From positions 1 to 14,226 of the forward strand of contig CALCUU010000138.1 of assembly GCA_937906915.1 (NCBI GenBank): a stretch of DNA of 14,226 nucleotides. The letters are read 5' to 3'. Origin of the DNA: an uncultured Phascolarctobacterium sp. Its GTDB lineage: Bacteria > Bacillota > Negativicutes > Acidaminococcales > Acidaminococcaceae. A program made the translations under genes and the position numbers. This document shows, in pieces, positions 8,501 to 14,008 of the stretch; position 1 is the stretch's first letter; every line of letters starts with the position of its first letter. Below the pieces are notes generated by a model. It made no database searches, was not told the DNA's origin, and saw only the letters and a program-made list of their open reading frames with translations.

Positions 8501-8682
8501 TCATCTTGGGTTGCGTACCTTTGGCAATTGCAACCGGTCCGGGCGCAGGTGCCCGCGTATCCATGGGTAACGCCGTAGTTGGCGGTATGACCATTGCAAC
8601 TTTTATCGGTATCTTCCTGATTCCGGTACTCTTCGTTGTAGTAGAACGTTTCTTTAGCAAAAAGAAACACACTGAAGCGTAA
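5569..8682 (+). CDS. acrB: RND multidrug efflux pump, HAE1 family, AcrB-like
   Basis: Inner-membrane proton-driven exporter of hydrophobic and amphiphilic compounds, 1037 residues, close to E. coli AcrB. It opens with the classic MARFFIDRPVFA and IAQYPNI. The architecture is one helix (about 9-29), a large periplasmic porter/docking loop, helices about 335-495, a second periplasmic loop, and helices from about 868 to 1028. The proton-relay residues are intact: D406 and D407 in GLVVDDAIVV and K937 in LAAKNAILIVEYAK. RBS GGAGGT overlaps the adaptor stop. No TolC-type channel follows; the operon ends at the terminator at 8704. The substrate range cannot be read from sequence. As in the adaptor gene, I found no in-frame CAG codon, which suggests selection for strong expression. 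Confidence 0.97.
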   Translation: MARFFIDRPVFAIVLAILITLLGALAGFSLPIAQYPNITKPRITVETTYVGASADTVEEAVAQAIEQKVSGVENMLDMSSVSTSNGQYELNVQFNLDKNADIASVEVQNRVSQANSSMPAEVMGYGVTTTKESAETIMYFGLVSPNSTYDGMFLRTYADANFIDAVKRVKGVSSVAEYAPEYSIRIWLDPEKMATLGVTVDDITNAVKTQNIQAAVGSIGDRPTDAMQEKTYSASAQGRLKTPEQFGNVIVRSVGGENLKLKDIAVIKEGPRNDMVVSKVGGGEAAVFPVSLTSDANSIETVKNIKAVLKDAETRFPDDMKVVIIQDNTTFIIESLEKVAHTFFEALVLVILVVFVFLGSWRATLIPLLAVPVSLVGTFASFVLLGFTINTLTAFAMILAIGLVVDDAIVVVEAVEHHIQENGMSPKEATYRAMSEVSGPVVAIAFVLAAVFVPTAFTGGTVGELYKQFAITVSVSMLLSAIVALSLTPALCALLLKKKGSEEEISGPIGKGIAAFNRWYDRTLVKYTANVEGCIKKAKFMLVGLLGLCLGIVWLAKVTPSSFVPTEDQGMSAVAVSLPENASSNRTLQIMDDLAKKIEKLPGVNYVLTVSGVDILSSAYKSNAGLCVVSMKDYSQRDNSIQDIIPMIWGMGYQIPDANVMAFQPPPLPGASQTGTLSLYLMNLGGEDVITMGERANAFLAAARQRPEIASVYTTLNTNTPTLQFEVDREKAESLHVPVASVFSTMQAFLGGYEINDINNFGRTWKVIMQASPEYRTDAEDMRYFFVRSTDGNLVPLNTLVTAEKKNNSLVMTRFNGARAIKIAGDPAAGYSTGQAMKALEECAAQTLPNSYTYEWVDQSRDEIEAGDSSVKIYIISLIFVFLCLAALYESWTIPLAVMLSVPAAVFGCFLSQYLRGQHNDVYMQIGLITLIGLAAKNAILIVEYAKMNMENGMPVVQAAIEAAKLRLRPILMTSFAFILGCVPLAIATGPGAGARVSMGNAVVGGMTIATFIGIFLIPVLFVVVERFFSKKKHTEA

Positions 8683-8703
8683 GCTTCACCCCTAATTTAG
8701 TTT

Positions 8704-8769
8704 AAAGGCCTTGTACTTGGCTCCATTCTTCCTACGCCTCTTTGGATGGAGTTTGGGTACAGGGCTTTT
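8704..8769 (+). terminator. Strong intrinsic terminator of the RND operon
   Basis: A long stem pairs 8704-8728 with 8744-8769 (for example CTCCATTC with GGATGGAG, TGTAC with GTACA), including some G-T pairs and a 15-base loop. It is followed by TTTTATTTTTTAT. Confidence 0.88.
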
Positions 8770-8799
8770 ATTTTTTATGAAATGCCACAGTTTATAGTG

Positions 8800-8805
8800 T
8801 ATAAT
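8800..8805 (+). promoter_or_regulatory. -10 element for the fused ABC transporter gene
   Basis: A perfect TATAAT 32 bases before the start codon, directly after the RND terminator. No clear -35 is seen at 16-18 bases (ATGAAA-like sequence there). It supports an independent transcript. Confidence 0.5.
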
Positions 8806-8837
8806 AAGAGGAACAAACTTCTTGTGAGGAATCTTAA

Positions 8838-10562
8838 ATGCAAAATTTTACTTTATCTAAACAATTTTTTCGTGATGTGTGGTATTTGACTAAAAGCTAT
8901 TGGCAGTCGGAGGAAAAGAAAAAAGCCTTCTTTCTTTTGACTTGCATCGTTGGCTTGACCCTTGCCATTGTTTATATGCTGGTGCTTTTGAACCGCTGGA
9001 ACAATAGCTTTTACAGCGCTCTCCAAAATTACCAGACCGATTTAATTTTTGACGAGCTGATTCATTTTACATATTTGGCGTTCATCTACATTATTTTGGC
9101 GGTGTACTCCTACTATCTGCAACAGGTTTTAATTTTGAACTGGCGTCGTTGGCTGACGGAACGCTTCATCGAAATTTGGCTCAAGAACAAAACCTACTAC
9201 AACTTGCAAATGTTTGGCAAGGACACAGATAACCCTGACCAACGTATCAGTGAGGACGTGCGCCTTTTTGTAGAAATGACCTTGAGTTTTGCCATTGGTC
9301 TTTTAAAATCTGTAACAACCTTGGCGTCCTTCGTCGTAATTTTGTACGAGCTTTCCGGCTCCTTGAAGTTTACTCTTTTTGGACAACAGTGGGAGATTAG
9401 CGGTTACCTTTTCTGGGCAGCCTTCTTCTATTCCATTTTGGGTACTTGGGTAACTCACCTTGTGGGTCGCAAGCTGGTGAAGCTTAATTTTATCCAACAA
9501 CGCTACGAGGCAGACTTCCGTTTTGCTATGATTCGCTTGCGTGAAAGTAGTGAGAGCGTTGCCTTCTATCGTGGTGAAGCCCAAGAGGGTAGGGTGTTTA
9601 AAGAGCGCTTTACCCTGCTTTTAGACAACTTCTGGAAAATCATCACCAAGCAAAAGCAACTGGTGTGGTTGAACTCCGGTTACTCCCAAATCGCAATCAT
9701 CTTCCCCTTTGTGGCGGCAATGAACCGTTATTTGGCGAAGGAGTTTACTCTTGGCGGATTGATGCAGGTTGCCAGCGCCTTTGGTCGCGTGCAGGATAGC
9801 TTGTCTTATTTTGTAGATACTTATTCCAGCCTTGCAACTTGGCAATCCGTAGTAATGCGTTTGACTTACTTTGGACGTCACATGCAAGAGGTTTCTGCTG
9901 ATGCGGAGCGCTTCCATTTAGACCGCTTTGTGGCGGCAGGGGAAGTGCGTGCTGAAAATATGCAGGTTGATTTGCCCGACGGTACGCCTTTGCTGAAAGA
10001 TGTTACCTTTACCCTCGAACCGGGGGCTAACGTTTTGATTAAAGGCGTCAGCGGTAGCGGTAAGAGTACCCTGCTCCGTGCCATTGCAGGAATTTGGCCC
10101 TACGTTGAGGGAACCATTGCCTTGCCTGAGCAGGAGAAGCTGATGTTCATTCCTCAAAAGCCTTACCTGCCACTGGGAAGCTTGCGTGAAGCATTGCTTT
10201 ATCCGGGGAACAAACCTGTCAGTGACGAAGTGCTCATTGCGTTGATGGAGCAGTGCCAAATTGGGTACCTGCAAGATAAACTGGACATTGTTGCTGATTG
10301 GAGCCACGTTCTTTCCGTTGGCGAACAGCAACGCTTAGCTTTTGTACGTGCTCACATTCAAGAGCCCTTATGGTTGTTCCTTGACGAAGCCACCAGCGCT
10401 CTTGACGAAGAAACGGAAGCCAAGATGTACACCCTTGTGGGAGAACGCTTGCCTGCTACCACAATCGTTAGCATTGGGCACAGAAGCACTCTTAATAAAT
10501 ACCACCAACGCATTTTGCAATTGGACAAAGCAAATAAAAGCGTTGTGTTGAAATCTCTATAG
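8838..10562 (+). CDS. Fused permease/ATPase ABC transporter, SbmA/BacA/YddA-Rv1819c-like
   Basis: Half-transporter of 574 residues with the membrane domain first and the ATPase last, expected to act as a homodimer. The N-terminus (YWQSEEKKKAF, then NRWNNSFYSALQ) is the hallmark of the SbmA/BacA/YddA and Rv1819c/BclA family. Members import antimicrobial peptides, bleomycin or cobalamin. Membrane helices are visible near 29-51, 73-93, 152-172, 194-215 and 285-305. The ATPase carries Walker A GVSGSGKST (403-411), signature LSVGEQQR (492-499; V replaces the usual second G position, as is common in this family), Walker B LFLDEA with D516/E517, and H548 in IGHRST. RBS TGAGGA (8825-8830) is 7 bases before the ATG. 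Function beyond the family is not assigned. Confidence 0.9.
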   Translation: MQNFTLSKQFFRDVWYLTKSYWQSEEKKKAFFLLTCIVGLTLAIVYMLVLLNRWNNSFYSALQNYQTDLIFDELIHFTYLAFIYIILAVYSYYLQQVLILNWRRWLTERFIEIWLKNKTYYNLQMFGKDTDNPDQRISEDVRLFVEMTLSFAIGLLKSVTTLASFVVILYELSGSLKFTLFGQQWEISGYLFWAAFFYSILGTWVTHLVGRKLVKLNFIQQRYEADFRFAMIRLRESSESVAFYRGEAQEGRVFKERFTLLLDNFWKIITKQKQLVWLNSGYSQIAIIFPFVAAMNRYLAKEFTLGGLMQVASAFGRVQDSLSYFVDTYSSLATWQSVVMRLTYFGRHMQEVSADAERFHLDRFVAAGEVRAENMQVDLPDGTPLLKDVTFTLEPGANVLIKGVSGSGKSTLLRAIAGIWPYVEGTIALPEQEKLMFIPQKPYLPLGSLREALLYPGNKPVSDEVLIALMEQCQIGYLQDKLDIVADWSHVLSVGEQQRLAFVRAHIQEPLWLFLDEATSALDEETEAKMYTLVGERLPATTIVSIGHRSTLNKYHQRILQLDKANKSVVLKSL

Positions 10563-10572
10563 AAGTTTCTGA

Positions 10573-10728
10573 TTTGGAAAACTTTGTTGGAAATTGGAAA
10601 AGAGTTTTCTATTTAGAAAACTGTGCTGTAATTTGTAGAAGAGCTTTCAATTTGAGAAGCTATTTAGCAATTAGGAAAAGAGTTTTCTGTTTTGGACAAC
10701 AATATGCAAAAACAAAAGAAGAGCTTGC
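10573..10728. repeat. Degenerate ~39-base direct repeats with hairpins at unit junctions
   Basis: Three units start with TTTGGAAAAC, TTTAGAAAAC and TTTGAGAAGC (10573, 10612, 10651), each 39 bases with an (A)AGAGTTTTCT-like end. A fourth, poorer unit begins at 10690 and runs into the terminator. The unit 1/2 junction is a perfect 8-base hairpin with loop ATTT (10603-10622). The unit 2/3 junction keeps the stem with paired changes (AGCTT/AAGCT, 10642-10661). No gene fits here. Confidence 0.65.
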
Positions 10729-10745
10729 GATTGCAAGCTCTTCTT
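10716..10745. terminator. Bidirectional intrinsic terminator between convergent genes
   Basis: AAGAAGAGCTTGC and GCAAGCTCTTCTT form a perfect 13-base stem with loop GATT. It is followed by AATTTTT on the plus strand and TTGTTTTTGC on the minus strand. It serves the fused ABC gene and the convergent symporter operon. Confidence 0.92.
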
Positions 10746-10767
10746 AATTTTTATGTGCTATTAAATT

Positions 10768-12090
10768 TTACAGACCGCCGTACATAAGTCCCAACACCAT
10801 AATGATAATGGTTAAGGGAACGTAAACGTACTTGCCAACTAAACCGAAAATCTCCGGCATTTTACCGTGACCAATTTCCAGTTCCTTACGCAATTCGTCC
10901 CAACCAAGAATGTAGTAGATGGTTGCCGCACCCATAACTGCGCCAAAGGGAACGATTACCACGGAGATGAAGTCCATCCACGCGCCAACCTTGGGCTCGG
11001 ATTCAATAAAGATACCAACTACCAAGCTAAGTACGCAGGTGATGATGGAAGCAGCTTTTCTAGAATTGGTAAAGTTTTCTTGTAAATGCTCTGTTGGTGC
11101 TTCCAAAAGGTTGATTAAGGAAGTAATGCCTGCGAAGAGAACTGCCACGAAGAAAATGATTGCGAAGAATTGCCCGAAGGGCATCTGTTGGAAAACCTTG
11201 GGTAAGGTTAAGAATACGAGGACAGGTCCACTGCCCGCGCCGATACCGTAGGCGAAAACTGCGGGCATAATCGCCAACGCAGAAATCATTGCGGCGCAAG
11301 TGTCGAAGCCTGCGGTGCGCAGGGACGCCTGAGGAATATCAACATCTTTTTTGATGTAGGAGCCATACACAATCATACTGCTGCCGCTGATGGACAGGGA
11401 GAAGAATGCTTGACCCATTGCCATAATCCAGGTTTTAATATTCAGCAGCTTGTCCCATTGGGGAACGAAGAGGAATTCGTAGCCTGCACCGCTACCGGGC
11501 AGGAAAAAAATCCAAATTGCCATGCCAAGGAAAAGTACAAAGAAAGAGGGCATCAAAATTTTGTTAGCCTTTTCAATGCCATTACTTACACCGCTGACTA
11601 AGATTGCACAGGTCATGGCGATAACTGCGATGTGCCAGGGAACGCTGCCAAAATCTCCAAGGATTGCGCCAAAGTAAGCGCCGGGGTCAGTAGTCATTAG
11701 GTCGCCACTGACGAAGCCCCACAAAGTACGCAGTACCCAGCCTAAAATAATTGCGTAACCAATTGCAATGCCAAGGCTACCCAAAAGGGGAATCCAGCCA
11801 ATCTTTTTGCCAAACCAGCCCATACCACGTTTGCCAAAGCAATATTCGTAGGAGCCTACGGTTCCGCTTTTAGATTTGCGTCCTAAACCGAACTCTGCGG
11901 AAAGACCTACCCAGCCAAACAAGAAAATGAAAATCAAGTAGGGGATAAGGAAGGCTGCACCACCGTATTCGCCAAGGCGATAGGGGAACATCCAAATATT
12001 GCCAAGTCCAACGGCAGAGCCAACGCAAGCCAGCACGAAGCCTATGGACGAAGTAAAATTATCATTACGTTTAGAAATTTTTTCTTTCAA
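10768..12090 (-). CDS. Sodium-dependent amino-acid symporter, NSS/SNF family (second of a tandem pair)
   Basis: Inner-membrane, sodium-coupled importer of the LeuT fold (YocR/YhdH-like group), 440 residues with about 11-12 helices. TM1 carries the family motif GLGNIWMFPY (28-37) at the unwound ion/substrate site. TM6 carries GQAFFSLSISGSS, with F229/F230. The start is TTG (12088-12090), since no ATG occurs before residue 34; GAGAGG lies about 8 bases upstream. It follows its paralogue by 15 bases, so both are read from one mRNA. The two proteins align without gaps from the NDNF motif onward and are about three quarters identical by eye, showing a tandem duplication. Likely substrates are neutral or aromatic amino acids; this is inference. 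Confidence 0.93.
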   Translation of the reverse strand: MKEKISKRNDNFTSSIGFVLACVGSAVGLGNIWMFPYRLGEYGGAAFLIPYLIFIFLFGWVGLSAEFGLGRKSKSGTVGSYEYCFGKRGMGWFGKKIGWIPLLGSLGIAIGYAIILGWVLRTLWGFVSGDLMTTDPGAYFGAILGDFGSVPWHIAVIAMTCAILVSGVSNGIEKANKILMPSFFVLFLGMAIWIFFLPGSGAGYEFLFVPQWDKLLNIKTWIMAMGQAFFSLSISGSSMIVYGSYIKKDVDIPQASLRTAGFDTCAAMISALAIMPAVFAYGIGAGSGPVLVFLTLPKVFQQMPFGQFFAIIFFVAVLFAGITSLINLLEAPTEHLQENFTNSRKAASIITCVLSLVVGIFIESEPKVGAWMDFISVVIVPFGAVMGAATIYYILGWDELRKELEIGHGKMPEIFGLVGKYVYVPLTIIIMVLGLMYGGL

Positions 12091-12105
12091 TTAAGAGACC
12101 TCTCT

Positions 12106-13434
12106 TTAAATACCGCCGTAAATAAGGCCCAGTACCATGATGATGATGGTCAGAGGAACGTAGAGGTATTTAGCAGCTGCTCCGAATGCTTCGGAAAGTT
12201 TGCCGTGACCTTGTTCCAGCTCTTTGCGGATATCATCCCAGCCAAGCACGTAGTAAACAGAGATTGCACCAAGCACTGCGCCCAAAGGAGAGATGATGAT
12301 GGAAACGAAGTCCATCCACGCACCAACCTTAGGTTCAGCTTCGATGAATACGCCTACGCCCAAAGCGATGGCGCAGCTGGCAAGTACTGCTACCTTACGG
12401 TTCAGGTTAAAGTTTTTCTCCCAGCTTTCAGCAACTGCTTCCAACATATTGATGAGGGAAGTAATGCCTGCGAAGAGAACTGCTACGAAGAAAATAATTG
12501 CGAAGAATTGACCCATGGGCATTTGTTGGAAAACCTTGGGCAATGCCAAGAATACCAAAGCAGGACCACGACCTGCGCCAATGCCATAAGCAAAAACTGC
12601 GGGCATAATCGCCAACGCTGCAACCATTGCAGCACAAGTATCAAAGAAAGCAGTACGCAAGGACGCTTTCGGAATATCTACGTTTTTGTCCAGGTAAGCG
12701 CCGTAAACAATCATACCACTACCGGTAATGGACAGGGAGAAAAATGCTTGACCCATTGCCATAATCCAAGTGTTGATGTTGAGAAGCTTATCCCATTGGG
12801 GAATGAACAGGAATTCATAGCCTGCGCCAGCACCGGGCAGGAAAGAAACCCAAACTGCCAAACCAACAAAGAGGCAGAAGAAAATAGGCATCATAATTTC
12901 GTTAGCCTTTTCAATGCCACTGCCAATGCCCAAAAGAAGAATGAGGCAGGTGGAGCCGATAATCATAATGTGCCAAGGCAAGCTGCCAAATTCGCCAAGT
13001 GCTGCGCCAAAGTAAGCGCTGGGGTCACCAGTCATCAAGTCGCCGGAAACGAAGCCCCACAAAGTACGCAGTACCCAACCAATGATGATTGCGTAACCAA
13101 TTGCGATACCAAGGCTGCCCATCAAGGGAATCCAGCCTAAAGTGCGACCGAAGCCTTCCATTTTACGTTTTGCAAAACAGTAAGCGTAAGAACCTAAAGT
13201 ACCGGTGCCTGCTCTACGACCAATGGCAAATTCTGCGGAAAGGCCAACCCAGCCAAATAAGCAGATAAAAAATAAATAAGGCAGTAAGAACGCTGCCCCG
13301 CCGTACTCACCAAGACGATAGGGGAACATCCAAATGTTACCAAGTCCAACGGCAGAGCCTACGCAAGCGAGGACAAAGCCGAGGGACGACTTAAAATTGT
13401 CGTTTTGTTGAGTTGAATTTTTTTCGTTGTTCAT
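12106..13434 (-). CDS. Sodium-dependent amino-acid symporter, NSS/SNF family (first of a tandem pair)
   Basis: Full-length paralogue of the following gene, 442 residues, same LeuT-type fold. TM1 motif GLGNIWMFPY spans 30-39. TM6 reads GQAFFSLSITGSG with F231/F232, so it differs from its neighbour at two positions in the predicted pocket (T237 for S, G240 for S). The start is ATG (13432-13434), with AAAGGAAG on the minus strand (plus 13443-13450). Its leader holds a UUCG-capped hairpin directly before the RBS. It is the promoter-proximal gene of the operon and lies divergent from the serC leader. Substrate not assigned. Confidence 0.94.
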   Translation of the reverse strand: MNNEKNSTQQNDNFKSSLGFVLACVGSAVGLGNIWMFPYRLGEYGGAAFLLPYLFFICLFGWVGLSAEFAIGRRAGTGTLGSYAYCFAKRKMEGFGRTLGWIPLMGSLGIAIGYAIIIGWVLRTLWGFVSGDLMTGDPSAYFGAALGEFGSLPWHIMIIGSTCLILLLGIGSGIEKANEIMMPIFFCLFVGLAVWVSFLPGAGAGYEFLFIPQWDKLLNINTWIMAMGQAFFSLSITGSGMIVYGAYLDKNVDIPKASLRTAFFDTCAAMVAALAIMPAVFAYGIGAGRGPALVFLALPKVFQQMPMGQFFAIIFFVAVLFAGITSLINMLEAVAESWEKNFNLNRKVAVLASCAIALGVGVFIEAEPKVGAWMDFVSIIISPLGAVLGAISVYYVLGWDDIRKELEQGHGKLSEAFGAAAKYLYVPLTIIIMVLGLIYGGI

Positions 13435-13455
13435 TTTTAAAACTTCCTTTCTACC

Positions 13456-13469
13456 GCAGCCGAAGCTGC
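13456..13469 (-). promoter_or_regulatory. UUCG-tetraloop hairpin in the symporter mRNA leader
   Basis: On the minus strand, GCAGC-TTCG-GCTGC makes a 5-base stem closed by C(UUCG)G, the most stable tetraloop type. It ends 5 bases before the AAAGGAAG ribosome binding site. Confidence 0.6.
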
Positions 13470-13495
13470 CCTACAAAATAATCCATAGTGAAACA

Positions 13496-13519
13496 ATGCT
13501 ACTATGCTACAAATGCTAC
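13496..13519. repeat. Three direct heptamer repeats in the symporter leader
   Basis: ATGCTAC occurs at 13496-13502, 13504-13510 and 13513-13519 (GTAGCAT on the mRNA), at 8- and 9-base periods. A perfect AAGGAGGT (minus strand, 13518-13525) overlaps the last copy. Confidence 0.6.
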
Positions 13520-13525
13520 CTCCTT

Positions 13526-13554
13526 AGAATAACAGAAAAGGAAAAATAAAACAA
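13526..13554 (-). promoter_or_regulatory. Alternative promoter for the symporter operon
   Basis: Minus strand TTGTTT (13549-13554) and TATTCT (13526-13531) are 17 bases apart, with TGT before the -10 (extended form). It would start transcription inside the heptamer repeats. It competes with the better candidate just upstream. Confidence 0.4.
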
Positions 13555-13557
13555 GGA

Positions 13558-13585
13558 ATTATCAGACAATTTTTAGATTTGTAAA
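13558..13585 (-). promoter_or_regulatory. Promoter for the NSS symporter operon
   Basis: Minus strand TTTACA (13580-13585) and GATAAT (13558-13563) are 16 bases apart. The mRNA would begin near 13551 with a leader of about 117 bases that includes the heptamer repeats and the UUCG hairpin. Confidence 0.55.
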
Positions 13586-13589
13586 CTTT

Positions 13590-13610
13590 AAAACAGAAAA
13601 TTTCTGTTTT
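13590..13610. promoter_or_regulatory. 21-base palindrome between divergent promoters, candidate operator
   Basis: AAAACAGAAA and TTTCTGTTTT are perfect 10-base arms around a single A. It abuts the symporter -35 (13580-13585) and lies 32 bases before the T-box promoter -35, so a bound regulator could affect either direction. Confidence 0.45.
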
Positions 13611-13642
13611 TCATAGGATAAAACTCAAATAAAAAATTTTGC

Positions 13643-13670
13643 TTGACTGATATGCCATTAGTGCTATAAT
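13643..13670 (+). promoter_or_regulatory. Strong promoter of the serC T-box leader
   Basis: TTGACT (13643-13648) and TATAAT (13665-13670) are 16 bases apart, with TGC directly before the -10 (extended form). Transcription would begin near 13677. Confidence 0.85.
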
Positions 13671-13864
13671 CAATTCAATACGAAATAAGCAACGCTATGA
13701 AGGAGAAGCAGCCTGCCAAACTTTCAGAAAGCTGTCGGTTGATGCAAGACAGTAGCAAGGCTCACCTGTTCCGCTCCGGAGCGGCAAATGATGAATTTGA
13801 CGGGCTCGCCCGATACAGCGAACGAAAGATGGCCGTTAGGCAATTTGGGTGGCAACGCGGGAAA

Positions 13865-13901
13865 GTTCTCGTCCCATTGGGGATGGAGAGCTTATTTTTT
13901 T
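13865..13901 (+). terminator. First T-box terminator
   Basis: GTTCTCGTCCC pairs with GGGATGGAGAGC across loop ATTG with one bulged base, followed by TTATTTTTTT (13892-13901). This is a complete intrinsic terminator, mutually exclusive with the first T-box antiterminator because both use CGTCCC. Confidence 0.85.
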
Positions 13902-13951
13902 ACCGTTTTGCATTTGAATGCCTTGGCTAATTTGGGTGGTACCGCGAGAAA

Positions 13952-13986
13952 AAGAGGCTCGTCCCAAAAGGACAGCCTCTTATTTA
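13952..13986 (+). terminator. Second T-box terminator
   Basis: AAGAGGCT (13952-13959) pairs with AGCCTCTT (13974-13981), and GTCC with GGAC inside, around a CAAAA-type loop. The following T tract is weak (ATTTATATAG), so it may be leaky. The serC ribosome binding site follows 12 bases later. Confidence 0.72.
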
Positions 13987-14008
13987 TATAGTAAAGGAGA
14001 CGGAATTT

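Larger units (their letters stand above)
13677..13986 (+). promoter_or_regulatory. Serine T-box leader with one Stem I and two antiterminator/terminator modules
   Basis: A riboregulator that senses uncharged tRNA-Ser upstream of serC. Stem I includes GGAG/CTCC at its base (about 13703-13706 with 13774-13777), a specifier loop whose best codon is TCC (serine, 13770-13772, just before GCTCCGGAGC), and an apical stem CTGTC/GACAG with a GGTTGATGCAA loop. A CGGG-CTCG-CCCG hairpin follows (13801-13812). Module 1 is a Stem III-like GCC-GTTA-GGC (13832-13841), T-box AATTTGGGTGGCAACGCGG (13842-13860), then CTCGTCCC and a terminator. Module 2 is a small hairpin GCAT-TTGA-ATGC (13910-13921), T-box AATTTGGGTGGTACCGCG (13929-13946), then CTCGTCCC and a second terminator. 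The T-box identity is certain; the specifier register is inferred. Confidence 0.93.

Noticed and set aside
4467..8672. Long antisense open frames across the RND genes (348, 438 and 484 codons)
   Set aside because: They are by-products of biased codon use in the true genes; their Cys/Asn/Tyr-rich translations show no domains and no ribosome sites.
8683..8837. A small outer-membrane channel or regulator gene after the pump gene
   Set aside because: The gap contains only the terminator, a -10 element and the next ribosome site; no frame with a start and ribosome site fits.
12205..13140. 311-codon plus-strand frame opposite the first symporter gene
   Set aside because: It is hydrophilic, low-quality antisense translation of a conserved NSS gene.
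13902..13928. A second Stem I before the second T-box sequence
   Set aside because: The space is only 27 bases and holds just one small hairpin.
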